A stretch of 64,000 nt of DNA from an uncultured Lachnospiraceae bacterium. GTDB taxonomy: Bacteria; Bacillota; Clostridia; Lachnospirales; Lachnospiraceae. Position 1 is the first letter of the stretch, and each line of letters starts with the position of its first letter. Below are positions 32,654-40,687 of this stretch, in pieces. The stretch is from NCBI GenBank assembly GCA_910577015.1, contig CAJTKU010000009.1, forward strand, positions 1 to 64,000, in the 5' to 3' direction. Both the position numbers and the translations under genes were made by a program. Below the pieces are notes generated by a model. The model saw only the letters and a list, made by a program, of their open reading frames with translations. It was not told where the DNA came from and did not search any database.

Positions 32654-33068
32654 ATGAGCAGATTCAGTGAAAAAGGTTATTATGTAAAAGAAAATGCTGC
32701 TGTTTATTTTACTAAGATATGGATGATACAGTTAAATGGTTTGAAGACATCCTTGGCTGGTACAGTAACATCGTGGAACGGGATGAACAGGGAAGGGCTG
32801 TTACGGAGCAGTTTTTGGAATGATTCCTGAAGTAGAGAAAACACATATGGCATCCTTTACAGGTTTTCATATGTTTTACGGTGAACCATCAAAAGAGGTA
32901 ATATCATTTATGCAGGTGCAGGGAATTGAGAATATGCGTGAATATATTACAGCAAAAGGCTGGAATAAAATAACAGAGATAGCACAGCAGCTATGGGGTG
33001 GTAAGACCTGCGAAATTACTACCATTGATGGCTATATCATGAAAGTTTGGAATAAAGGAGAAAATTGA
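32654..33068 (+). pseudogene. Glyoxalase/VOC-superfamily protein, two frameshifts
   Basis: A good start (AAGGAGG then ATG at 32654) reads MSRFSEKGYYVKENAAVYFT, then the sense continues in another frame as DMDDTVKWFEDILGWYSNIV and then in a third as GMIPEVEKTHMASFTGFHMF through TIDGYIMKVW. Joined, this is a full VOC-fold protein of about 137 residues of a kind common in Lachnospiraceae. Both breaks fit loss of one base in a homopolymer (an A-run near 32715 and a T-run near 32814). It overlaps the following PPOX gene by one base, showing it was once part of that operon. Confidence 0.8.
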
Positions 33069-33493
33069 TGAATATACAGCATGAGCAATTAATTCAAAAA
33101 GCAGCGGAGATTATTCAAAGCAATTGTAATGAAAACGGTTACTGTGCATTAACCCTGATGGATACGGATGGACGCCCCACTACGACTACCATCACACCTT
33201 CAAAGGCAGAGGGAATTAAGTGGATTACTTTTTGTACAGGATTTGGTACCAGGACGGAACGAATTATGATATGTAAAAATGCTTGTGTGTGCTTTAATTC
33301 CCCAAAGTATCATATATCTTTGAAGGGAAGCATGGAAGTCATTACAGACCTAAAGGTAAAGCGTGAAATGTGGTATGATGGAATGGCAAATCATTTTGAA
33401 GGTCCGGAAGCGCCCGGCTATGTGGTATTAAAATTTGTGGCAGACAGTTATAATCTCTTTATTGATTGGGAATCTGCAAAAGGAAGTATTTGA
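33068..33493 (+). CDS. Pyridoxamine 5'-phosphate oxidase-family protein
   Basis: A 141-residue split-barrel flavin-binding-type protein. The segment GYCALTLMDTDGRPTTTTIT followed by KWITFCTGFGTRTERIMICK and VCFNSPKYHISLKGSMEVIT follows the general PPOX fold and is like small clostridial proteins annotated as FMN-binding, but the substrate is unknown. The ATG at 33068 overlaps the stop of the upstream VOC pseudogene, which supplies the AAAGGAG site. The next gene starts 10 bases after it. Confidence 0.8.
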   Translation: MNIQHEQLIQKAAEIIQSNCNENGYCALTLMDTDGRPTTTTITPSKAEGIKWITFCTGFGTRTERIMICKNACVCFNSPKYHISLKGSMEVITDLKVKREMWYDGMANHFEGPEAPGYVVLKFVADSYNLFIDWESAKGSI

Positions 33494-33503
33494 GGATAGT
33501 AAC

Positions 33504-34133
33504 ATGGTTAATTCTTTTGATGAATTTTGTGATGAGTTATTAAAAAGTGGTTTTTCGATGGGGAGTGGTAATGCCAAGGGAATCTATGCAATTATCCCTT
33601 TTAATTGGACGAATGCTATGCCTGATTGTCCCATAGCATGGCATACGGGAGACCCGGAAACAGACCCATGGGAATGGCGAATGCGAGTACTGGAAGAACG
33701 TGATGACATAGCTTATGGAAAAGTTTTCTTTGGGACAAGCGGATACATTACAAAGGAGTGGTATGATGAAGGTAAAGCAGGACAACTGGAAAAGAGAATA
33801 TATGATGCCATAGAACAAAACGGACATATGGCGCTCCATGATTTGAAAAGAGAATGTGGTATTGCCAAAGAGACATCAGGACAGTTTGAAAGGGCTCTTA
33901 CCAATTTGCAAAAGAATCTTTTTATTACAATGTGTGGCAGAATGCAAAAATTGAGCAGAACAGGGGAGCCATACGGATGGAACAGTACAGTTTTTGCCAC
34001 GGTGGAAGACTTTTGGGGCGAAGATTTGACGCCTAATATATCCGTGGCTGAAGCGTATGAGAAAATCAGAGAGCGTATTTTACTCTTGAATCCCGAAGCT
34101 AAAGAAAGAGATATTAAGAAGTTTATCGGATGA
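33504..34133 (+). CDS. AlkZ-related protein
   Basis: A 209-residue protein resembling the clostridial AlkZ-related group (winged-helix relatives of the AlkZ/YcaQ DNA glycosylases). Visible features are the N-terminal FDEFCDELLKSGFSMGSGNA, an aromatic block WHTGDPETDPWEWRMRVLEE, and a helical part AIEQNGHMALHDLKRECGIA that looks like a winged helix. I do not see the QxQ catalytic motif of AlkZ, so DNA repair activity should not be assumed. The start at 33504 follows GAGGATAG. Terminal gene of the small PPOX cluster. Confidence 0.65.
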   Translation: MVNSFDEFCDELLKSGFSMGSGNAKGIYAIIPFNWTNAMPDCPIAWHTGDPETDPWEWRMRVLEERDDIAYGKVFFGTSGYITKEWYDEGKAGQLEKRIYDAIEQNGHMALHDLKRECGIAKETSGQFERALTNLQKNLFITMCGRMQKLSRTGEPYGWNSTVFATVEDFWGEDLTPNISVAEAYEKIRERILLLNPEAKERDIKKFIG

Positions 34134-34173
34134 AAATAAAAGGCAGGGCTTGAATTTATAGGGAGAGTGTGTG

Positions 34174-34539
34174 ATGTTAAGGTCATTGATGCAAGTTTAT
34201 GTAAAGGGAAGTGTTGAAGCGGTAAAACTATATGAGGAAGCGTTCCATGCAGAAATTCTGGGTTTGTATCCGGATGATAACGGCGGATACATGCATTCAG
34301 AATTAAATGTTTGTGGTCAAATACTGGCAGTATCAGAGTTGAATGACGAACTGGAAATAGGAAACACTATGCAATTTTGCTTTCATTTCGGAGAAGATGG
34401 AGAAAAGCATGTCAGACAGGCTTACGATATACTGAAAGAGGGGGCGATTATTAAAAATTCTATTGGTCCATGTGATTATAGTTCGTGTATGTTTTCTTTG
34501 GTTGATAGGTTTGGGGTTTATTGGTGCATTTTTGTTTAA
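34174..34539 (+). CDS. VOC-family (PhnB/glyoxalase-like) protein
   Basis: A 121-residue protein of the vicinal-oxygen-chelate superfamily, PhnB-like: QVYVKGSVEAVKLYEEAFHA starts the first beta-alpha-beta-beta-beta unit and GPCDYSSCMFSLVDRFGVYW ends the second. Members include antibiotic-binding proteins and isomerases; function here is unknown. AGGGAGAG lies upstream of the ATG. It is followed by the intact type I toxin-antitoxin cassette. Confidence 0.78.
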   Translation: MLRSLMQVYVKGSVEAVKLYEEAFHAEILGLYPDDNGGYMHSELNVCGQILAVSELNDELEIGNTMQFCFHFGEDGEKHVRQAYDILKEGAIIKNSIGPCDYSSCMFSLVDRFGVYWCIFV

Positions 34540-34636
34540 AAATGTGGCGTTTATGTATTTGCGATATATACCAAACGACACGCTGTCGGGGGCAATTAAT
34601 CCTTGCATTCCCCCGCATGATATGCTACATTATAGA

Positions 34637-34733
34637 CATAAAAGAGAAACAACCGCCCACAAGGTGGGTTGGCCTGTTGTGAGGATAGAAAATCCACCCT
34701 GCTACTCGGTCAAAGTTTAGGGGTGGTTTTTCT
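34637..34733 (+). ncRNA. Predicted antisense antitoxin RNA, copy 2
   Basis: Promoter TTGCAT (34603-34608), 17-base spacer ending TGC, TACATT (34626-34631). The RNA would be about 97 nt, with an internal hairpin CCGCCCACAAGGTGGGTTGG and the terminator AGAAAATCCACCC...GGGGTGGTTTTTCT. It overlaps the 3' end of the toxin transcript, the antisense contact expected for type I systems. Conservation of promoter and hairpin in both copies supports function. Confidence 0.6.
34687..34733. terminator. Bidirectional terminator of type I cassette
   Basis: AGAAAATCCACCC pairs with GGGGTGGTTTTTCT around an 19-base loop; A-rich on one side and T-rich on the other, so it can stop RNA polymerase from either direction. 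Confidence 0.8.
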
Positions 34734-34763
34734 ATCTATGTATGCAAAAGCATACAGTATAGA

Positions 34764-34859
34764 TTACTTACAAAACGTAAAAACGAAAGTAAGCAATGCC
34801 AGAAGGAATAAGCCAAAAGCCAGCAAATCCCCAAAATCAAAGTTCTTTTGATTTTTCAT
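34764..34859 (-). CDS. Holin-like type I toxin (Hol_Tox-like)
   Basis: A 31-residue peptide: a short polar start (MKNQKNFDFG) followed by one hydrophobic helix, DLLAFGLFLLALLTFVFTF, and a CK end. The pattern D-L-L-x-F-G-x-F-x-x-A-L matches the putative holin-like toxin family of Firmicutes, thought to disrupt the membrane when unrepressed. GGAGGTG lies eight bases upstream of the ATG, and a TATAAT -10 lies about 27 bases upstream of that site. It is convergent with the antitoxin-like RNA. The stop is at 34764. Confidence 0.72.
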   Translation of the reverse strand: MKNQKNFDFGDLLAFGLFLLALLTFVFTFCK

Positions 34860-34952
34860 AGCATCACCTCCACATTTGTGACAATCCCTTATATTATAAA
34901 AAAACAATAAAATTAAATCGGCATGTCGGAAATGACAGTCGCATTGAAATGG

Positions 34953-34981
34953 TTGATAATTTCAAAATTTTATGGTAGTAT
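34953..34981 (+). promoter_or_regulatory. pyrE promoter
   Basis: TTGATA, a 17-base spacer and TAGTAT precede pyrE, giving a leader of about 55 bases. I saw no PyrR-type attenuator in it. Confidence 0.65.
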
Positions 34982-35044
34982 AGATGAGAAATTTGAAGTT
35001 TACTTACGAAGCGGCAGCCTTGAAAACAGGAGGTTTTTTGGCAG

Positions 35045-35725
35045 ATGGAACAGTACAAGCAGGAATTTATTGAGTTCATGGTGGATTGTAAGGTATTGAA
35101 GTTTGGCGAGTTTACTTTAAAAAGCGGCAGGAAGAGTCCGTTTTTTATGAATGCAGGCGCTTATGTGACGGGCGCGCAGTTAAAAAAACTGGGGCAGTAC
35201 TATGCACAGGCCATCCATGACAATTATGGGGATGATTTTGACGTATTGTTTGGGCCGGCATACAAGGGGATTCCCTTAAGCGTTGCGGCTACCATAGCCT
35301 ACAGCGAACTGTATGGAAAAGAAATCCGCTATTGTTCCAACAGAAAAGAAGTAAAAGACCATGGAGATACGGGTATTCTGCTGGGAAGCAAGTTGATAGA
35401 TGGGGACAGGGTTGTGATTATTGAGGACGTCACCACTTCGGGGAAGTCCATTGAAGAAACCTTTCCGATTATCAAAGCGCAGGCGGATGTGGAAATAAAA
35501 GGACTGATGGTATCCTTAAACCGGGAGGAAGTGGGTCTTTCGGGTAAAACGGGAGCGCTGCAGGAGATTCAAGACAAATACGGCTTTGCAGCCAATGCCA
35601 TAGTTTCCATGAGCGAAGTGACGGAGCATCTTTACAATAAGCCCTATAAAGGGGAGGTTTACATTAATGATGAGATAAAATGCGCCCTGGATGCATATTA
35701 TGAGCAGTATGGTGTGCATATATAA
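35045..35725 (+). CDS. pyrE: Orotate phosphoribosyltransferase
   Basis: Joins orotate and PRPP to form OMP, two steps before UMP. At 226 residues it has the PRT fold with the PRPP loop VVIIEDVTTSGKSIEE, the flexible region YCSNRKEVKDHGDTG with catalytic Lys, and the N-terminal hood FGEFTLKSGRKSPFFMNAG. It is encoded away from pyrF. AGGAGG lies 11 bases before the ATG. It marks the return from the accessory island to core genes. Confidence 0.96.
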   Translation: MEQYKQEFIEFMVDCKVLKFGEFTLKSGRKSPFFMNAGAYVTGAQLKKLGQYYAQAIHDNYGDDFDVLFGPAYKGIPLSVAATIAYSELYGKEIRYCSNRKEVKDHGDTGILLGSKLIDGDRVVIIEDVTTSGKSIEETFPIIKAQADVEIKGLMVSLNREEVGLSGKTGALQEIQDKYGFAANAIVSMSEVTEHLYNKPYKGEVYINDEIKCALDAYYEQYGVHI

Positions 35726-35769
35726 ATAAGTGTTGCTATGATGAAAAGAGGGAAAGGAGCAGAAAACTT

Positions 35770-35922
35770 ATGGAAGAAAAATTGTACAGAACCATGCGGG
35801 GAACCGGCGCAACAAATATGGTAGTGGGGGTACTTACCCTGGTAGTGGGAATCACAAGCGGTATTCTCCTTATTATCAGCGGCTCAAAGCTGCTGACGCG
35901 TAAGTCTAATATACTGTTTTAA
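35770..35922 (+). CDS. 50-residue membrane protein
   Basis: MEEKLYRTMRGTGATNMVVG begins a short protein with one or two hydrophobic stretches (VVGVLTLVVGITSGILLIISG) and a basic end (LLTRKS). GGGAAAGGAG precedes the ATG. The Gly-rich hydrophobic segment and small size suggest a membrane peptide; no family is recognised. It lies in the same direction as its neighbours and may belong to the pyrE or M29 transcript. Confidence 0.6.
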   Translation: MEEKLYRTMRGTGATNMVVGVLTLVVGITSGILLIISGSKLLTRKSNILF

Positions 35923-36020
35923 AGCGTAAGGGCATTTCCTGTGGAGGTGCCCTTTCCTCTTGTTTTATGGAAATCCCCTGAAAAACAGGAAACAACACGC
36001 TGTGTGATTTGGAGGTAAAG

Positions 36021-36341
36021 ATGGGGCGTAAGTCAGGATATATATTTACGAACAAAAGGCATTCAAACAGGGCGATTATGTCCACAATTTTGGGAATCAT
36101 CAGTTCATTGTCCCTGGCGGCGGTCATATACCTGTCCAGCGTACAGGCAGGCGCCATACCGGTCGGTTATGGCATGACGGGTTTTCTGGTGGCGGTTTTT
36201 TCCGTGGTGGGATTGATTTTGGGGATTGTTACGGCGGCGGAAAAGGACCGTTATAAGCTGTTTCCCTGCCTTGGCATCCTGTTTAACCTGACAGCCCTTT
36301 TGGGTATAGGGCTGGTGGTATATGTGGGAATGTATTTGTAA
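36021..36341 (+). CDS. Small membrane protein (DUF6142-like)
   Basis: A 106-residue protein with a basic N-terminus (MGRKSGYIFTNKRHSNRAIM) and three hydrophobic helices (about residues 22-40, 52-70, 85-105). The tail-less layout is like small Lachnospiraceae membrane proteins of the DUF6142 type; I give that name only as a likeness. GGAGG lies six bases before the ATG. It ends 42 bases before the aminopeptidase start. Confidence 0.7.
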   Translation: MGRKSGYIFTNKRHSNRAIMSTILGIISSLSLAAVIYLSSVQAGAIPVGYGMTGFLVAVFSVVGLILGIVTAAEKDRYKLFPCLGILFNLTALLGIGLVVYVGMYL

Positions 36342-36383
36342 GAAATGATGGAACAGATGAATGGAGTAGGAGTGGAGGAGAGC

Positions 36384-38411
36384 ATGGACGAATTAGTATT
36401 GGAACGTTTACAGCTTGCAGAAGAGAGGGTGGCAGAAATAGAAAAAGAAACAGTTTCTGATATCGCTTTTACAGCTTATTTTCAGAGAGGGGCAAAGTGG
36501 CTCGGGCAGATGTTTGCCGTCAGGAAAAAGCTTCTGGACGGTTCTTTTTCCCATATGACATTGGAGGAGCATCAGGAGTTAAACAGGCAGCATTATGAGG
36601 AACTTCTGGGAGAAAATTACGAAAACTCTTATGCCAATCCGGCCTTTGCGGTAAAAGAACTGGGACAGGAACTGGGAACGCTCATGTCGGCGCTTTATGC
36701 GGAAATGAGAAAGTGTTTGGAATCTGTGTATGAATTGCAGGAGGAAGAATTTGCGGCGGAGGCGGAACTTTTTATAGAAGTCTGTGGAGTGTTTTCCTGT
36801 GCGTGGAAAGAGGAAAAGAAACTGCCGGCATATGAAGAGATAAGGGAAATTTATTACTGGTACGTCAGCGATTATGCAGACATCCGCTCGGACAGGCAGG
36901 TATTTGAGAGGGTTACGCCGAGGCAGGACGCCGTCAAAAAACTGGTTATGGAAAGTGACTTTTCTGATTTGCGTTACCTGTACCGTTACGGAAGGTATGT
37001 TTCGGACTGCGAACTGCGCACGGCCCGTTTTCTGAACAGCCTGTCCGAGGACGTGATTGCGACAATGGCGGATACTTTTACGGAAGGATATCGGCTCGGC
37101 TTTATCAACGGAAACAAGGACATCAGCAGGAAAAAGAATGTGAGCATACATTACAATCTGGGATTTGAACGGGTTGTCCGAAAAGCAATCGGCAATTTTA
37201 TAAAGATGGGTCTGGATACCGTCATTTCAGAAGACTCTTACCAGAGCACGCCTGCTAACAGGCAGTACCGGTATGACCATAAGGACGACGCAGTCCTGTT
37301 TTTTGACAGGCTGTACATGAACCGCAAGTTGGAAACCATGAAGCATGCGTTTGAACGGTACAAGGAAGCGGCAGCCGTTTATGGCGGCCCGGCGGTCATG
37401 GAAGTGTTTGGTGAGACGCCTTTCTCTCCTGTTGTAAAAGAGGAAGCGGCTAAGGGCGGTGAAAAATACCAGAAACTTATGGTGGAATACATGTCGGCAG
37501 CCAGAAAACAGCAGGGGGAATATATCCGGGAAGAGGAGCGGAGTTTTACCATCATTGCTTTCCCGACGCCGGATATCGGGGAGCAGTTTGAAGAGATATT
37601 TGATGAAATCATCCGCATCAATACCCTGGATTATGCGCTGTACCAAAAGATACAGCAGGGGATTATCGATGTGCTGGATACCGCCGACTATGTGGAAGTA
37701 AAAGGAATGAACGGCAACAGGACGGATATGAAAGTCATGCTGCATCCTTTGAGTAACCCCCAAAAGGAGAGCAAATTTGAAAACTGTGTGGCGGACGTCA
37801 ATATCCCGGTGGGAGAAGTCTTTACTTCGCCCAAACTTACGGGAACGGAAGGCGTACTGCATGTGAGCCGGGTGTTTTTGAAAGAATTGGAATATACGGA
37901 TTTGGAAATACACTTTAAGGACGGCATGGTGACGGATTACCGCTGCGGCAATTTTGCGGAAGAAGAGAAAGGGAGAAATTATATAAAAGAAAATGTCCTG
38001 CATCATCACGACACCCTTCCCCTCGGCGAATTTGCCATAGGCACCAATACGACGGCATATGTGGCGGCACAGAAATATGATATCGGCGCGAAGCTCCCTA
38101 TCCTGATTGCAGAGAAAATGGGGCCTCATTTTGCGGTGGGCGATACCTGCTATTCCCGAACGGAGGAGGTAAAGGTTTACAATCCTGACGGCAAGGAAAT
38201 CATTGCAAGGGACAATGAAGTGTCCGCACTCAGAAATGAAGATATGGGAAAGGCTTATTTTAACTGCCATACGGATATTACCATACCCTACCATGAACTG
38301 GGCAGTATCACGGCTGTAAGGCAGGACGGCACGAAAGCCGATATTATAAAAGAAGGCCGTTTTGTGCTGGCGGGTTGTGAAGAATTGAACAAACCCTTAA
38401 TAGAAAATTAA
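36384..38411 (+). CDS. M29-family (AmpS-like) aminopeptidase
   Basis: A 675-residue protein. The C-terminal half is a thermophilic-type aminopeptidase M29 domain, with metal-ligand regions GEVFTSPKLTGTEGVLHVSR, LPLGEFAIGTNTTAY, MGPHFAVGDTCY and NCHTDITIPYHELG (the last with the His-x-Asp-like pair). The N-terminal 270 residues are helical and acidic and not part of the usual 400-residue M29 enzyme, so this is an extended version. It probably trims peptides in the cytoplasm; no signal peptide is seen. The start at 36384 follows GGAGGAG; the ATG at 36345 lacks a site. Confidence 0.86.
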   Translation: MDELVLERLQLAEERVAEIEKETVSDIAFTAYFQRGAKWLGQMFAVRKKLLDGSFSHMTLEEHQELNRQHYEELLGENYENSYANPAFAVKELGQELGTLMSALYAEMRKCLESVYELQEEEFAAEAELFIEVCGVFSCAWKEEKKLPAYEEIREIYYWYVSDYADIRSDRQVFERVTPRQDAVKKLVMESDFSDLRYLYRYGRYVSDCELRTARFLNSLSEDVIATMADTFTEGYRLGFINGNKDISRKKNVSIHYNLGFERVVRKAIGNFIKMGLDTVISEDSYQSTPANRQYRYDHKDDAVLFFDRLYMNRKLETMKHAFERYKEAAAVYGGPAVMEVFGETPFSPVVKEEAAKGGEKYQKLMVEYMSAARKQQGEYIREEERSFTIIAFPTPDIGEQFEEIFDEIIRINTLDYALYQKIQQGIIDVLDTADYVEVKGMNGNRTDMKVMLHPLSNPQKESKFENCVADVNIPVGEVFTSPKLTGTEGVLHVSRVFLKELEYTDLEIHFKDGMVTDYRCGNFAEEEKGRNYIKENVLHHHDTLPLGEFAIGTNTTAYVAAQKYDIGAKLPILIAEKMGPHFAVGDTCYSRTEEVKVYNPDGKEIIARDNEVSALRNEDMGKAYFNCHTDITIPYHELGSITAVRQDGTKADIIKEGRFVLAGCEELNKPLIEN

Positions 38412-38421
38412 GAAAAAGAGA

Positions 38422-38450
38422 TTGCACCTGCAGGAAATTTTTAGTACACT
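38422..38450 (+). promoter_or_regulatory. pur operon promoter
   Basis: TTGCAC, a 17-base spacer and TACACT put the transcript start near 38457. This leaves the GTG at 38496 with a normal leader and makes the ATG at 38463 almost leaderless, favouring the GTG start of purE. Confidence 0.7.
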
Positions 38451-38495
38451 AAAAGTAATGTAATGAATTCGGATAATCGAAAGGAGAACGGTAAA

Positions 38496-39005
38496 GTGGC
38501 ACAGGTTGGGATTGTCATGGGCTCTGACTCAGATATGCCCATTATGGCGAAAGCCGCAGATATTCTGGAGGAACTGGGGATTTCTTATGAGATGACGATT
38601 ATTTCCGCGCACAGGGAACCGGATGTGTTTTTTGCATATGCGAATAGTGCGGAGGAGAAAGGATTTAAGGTCATTATAGCGGGAGCGGGCATGGCAGCCC
38701 ACCTGCCGGGGATGTGCGCAGCCATCTTCCCCATGCCGGTCATCGGGATTCCCATGCATACGGCTTCCCTTGGCGGCAGGGATTCCCTGTATTCCATCGT
38801 GCAGATGCCGTCAGGCATTCCGGTTGCGACCGTGGCGATAAACGGCGGCGCCAATGCAGGGCTTCTGGCAGCAAAGATTCTGGCGACCTCGGACGAAGCG
38901 CTTTTACAAAAGCTGAAGGACTACAGCGCAAGACAAAAAGAACAGGTACAAAAAAAGGATGCCCGCTTACAGGAGGCCGGCTACAAAAAATACATGGAAG
39001 AGTAA
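38496..39005 (+). CDS. purE: N5-carboxyaminoimidazole ribonucleotide mutase
   Basis: Converts N5-CAIR to CAIR in purine synthesis. The 169-residue protein begins with the GTG at 38496 (reading VAQVGIVMGSDSDMPIM, with the GSDSD active-site motif) after AAAGGAG. It carries the ISAHREPD block and the AGAGMAAHLPG region of bacterial class I PurE. A frame open from an ATG at 38463 adds 11 unlikely residues. First gene of the pur cluster; purK is not adjacent, which is common in class I PurE organisms that need it elsewhere. Confidence 0.94.
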   Translation: MAQVGIVMGSDSDMPIMAKAADILEELGISYEMTIISAHREPDVFFAYANSAEEKGFKVIIAGAGMAAHLPGMCAAIFPMPVIGIPMHTASLGGRDSLYSIVQMPSGIPVATVAINGGANAGLLAAKILATSDEALLQKLKDYSARQKEQVQKKDARLQEAGYKKYMEE

Positions 39006-39014
39006 AGGAAGGGC

Positions 39015-40052
39015 ATGGAAAACAAAATGGATTACAAGAATGCAGGCGTTGATATTGAAGCTGGATATAAGTCAGTGGAACTGATGAAAAAACATATAAA
39101 GGAAACCATGAGGCCGGAAGTACTGGGCGGCATCGGCGGTTTTTCTGGCGCTTTCTCCATGAGCGCATTTAAGGACATGGAAAAGCCCACGTTGGTTTCC
39201 GGCACGGACGGTGTGGGAACCAAACTGAAGCTGGCATTCCTCTTAGACAGGCATGATACGGTGGGTATCGACTGTGTGGCCATGTGCGTCAACGACATTG
39301 CCTGTGCGGGAGGGGAGCCGTTATTTTTCCTTGACTACATAGCATGCGGGAAAAATTATCCCGAAAAAATAGCCTCCATTGTAAAAGGCGTGGCAGACGG
39401 ATGCGTGCAGGCCGGTGCGGCGCTGATTGGCGGGGAAACCGCGGAGATGCCCGGTTTTTACCCGGAGGACGAGTATGATTTGGCAGGCTTTGCGGTAGGC
39501 GTTGTGGATGAAAAGAACCTGATTACGGGAGAGCATATAAAGCCGGGCGACGTCCTAATCGGCATGGCGTCTTCAGGCGTACACAGCAATGGCTTTTCGC
39601 TGGTGCGAAAGGTTTTTGACATGACAAGGGAAAGCCTTGACACCTACTATGACGAACTTGGCACGACTTTGGGAGAGGCGCTTCTTGCCCCCACAAAGAT
39701 ATATGTAAAGGCATTAAAAAGCATAAAGGAAGCAGGCGTGACGCTGAAAGGATGCAGCCATATCACGGGCGGCGGTTTCTATGAGAATATTCCGAGGATG
39801 CTGCCGGAGAATGTACGCGCCGTCATGAAAAAGGAAAGCTATGAGGTGCCTGCCATTTTTAAACTGCTGCAGGAAAAAGGCGGTCTGGAAGAAAAAATGA
39901 TGTACAATACTTACAACATGGGACTTGGCATGGTGCTTGCGGTTGCTCCCGAAGATGTGGAAAAGACCGTGGAAGCCATCCGCAAGGCAGGAGAAACCCC
40001 TTATGTGGCAGGGGTATGCGAGGCAGGGGAAAAAGGAGTCAGCATATGCTAA
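39015..40052 (+). CDS. purM: Phosphoribosylformylglycinamidine cyclo-ligase
   Basis: AIR synthetase, converting FGAM to AIR with ATP. Full length at 345 residues. The N-terminal AGVDIEAGYKSVELMKKHI, the ATP and metal region SGTDGVGTKLKLAF, CVAMCVNDIACAGGEPLFFLDY, and the later GLIPNI-like block HITGGGFYENIPRMLPEN are all present. It lies nine bases after purE and overlaps purN by seven bases. Confidence 0.96.
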   Translation: MENKMDYKNAGVDIEAGYKSVELMKKHIKETMRPEVLGGIGGFSGAFSMSAFKDMEKPTLVSGTDGVGTKLKLAFLLDRHDTVGIDCVAMCVNDIACAGGEPLFFLDYIACGKNYPEKIASIVKGVADGCVQAGAALIGGETAEMPGFYPEDEYDLAGFAVGVVDEKNLITGEHIKPGDVLIGMASSGVHSNGFSLVRKVFDMTRESLDTYYDELGTTLGEALLAPTKIYVKALKSIKEAGVTLKGCSHITGGGFYENIPRMLPENVRAVMKKESYEVPAIFKLLQEKGGLEEKMMYNTYNMGLGMVLAVAPEDVEKTVEAIRKAGETPYVAGVCEAGEKGVSIC

Positions 40053-40687
40053 AGACTGTAGTATGTGTGTCCGGGGGCGGCACGAACCTGCAGGCCATAC
40101 TGGACGCATTGGATAACGGCAGCATCACCAATGTAAAGATAGAAGCGGTAATCAGCAACAATGCAGGCGCAAAGGCTTTGCAGCGTGCAGAAAGCCGTGG
40201 AATCCCCGGCATATTGATGACGCCGAAGGCTTACCCCGACAGGGAAAGCTTTAACGCGGCTTTTACGGAAGAAATGTGCAGGCTGGCGCCGGATTTGATT
40301 GTGCTGGCGGGATTTCTTGTCAAGATACCCGAAGAAATGGTGTGCAGGTTTGACGGACGCATCATCAACATACATCCTTCCCTGATTCCGTCATTTTGCG
40401 GCGTGGGCTATTACGGATTGAAGGTTCATGAAAAAGCGCTGGAGCGCGGCGTCAAAGTGACCGGCGCCACGGTACATTTTGTAAATGAGGGAATGGACGA
40501 AGGACCGATTATTGCACAGAAGGCAGTGGCCGTGGAGGAGGACGATACCCCGGAAAGCCTGCAGCGCCGTGTGATGGAGCAGGCGGAATGGGTTCTGCTT
40601 CCGCAGGCGATTAACGCCATTGCCAACGGAAAAATCCGTGTAAAAGACGGCAAAGTACGGTGTGTGTGCAGAATGGAGGAAACATGA
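40046..40687 (+). CDS. purN: Phosphoribosylglycinamide formyltransferase
   Basis: Transfers the formyl group from 10-formyl-THF to GAR. The 213-residue protein starts at 40046 inside the purM end. It has the N-terminal VCVSGGGTNLQAILDA (a phosphate-binding loop), the folate-binding NIHPSLIPSFCGVGYYGLKV with the catalytic Asn-His, and Asp in the ATVHFVNEGMDEGPII region. Overlapped with purD by four bases, implying translational coupling. Confidence 0.96.
   Translation: MLKTVVCVSGGGTNLQAILDALDNGSITNVKIEAVISNNAGAKALQRAESRGIPGILMTPKAYPDRESFNAAFTEEMCRLAPDLIVLAGFLVKIPEEMVCRFDGRIINIHPSLIPSFCGVGYYGLKVHEKALERGVKVTGATVHFVNEGMDEGPIIAQKAVAVEEDDTPESLQRRVMEQAEWVLLPQAINAIANGKIRVKDGKVRCVCRMEET

Larger units (their letters stand above)
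34602..34829. repeat. Type I toxin-antitoxin cassette, copy 2 (intact)
   Basis: Direct repeat of the unit at 29465-29687. The plus strand has an antitoxin-like RNA gene and the minus strand a toxin gene; they converge on a shared hairpin at 34687-34733 that works as a terminator in both directions, as in par/fst-type loci. Confidence 0.85.
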
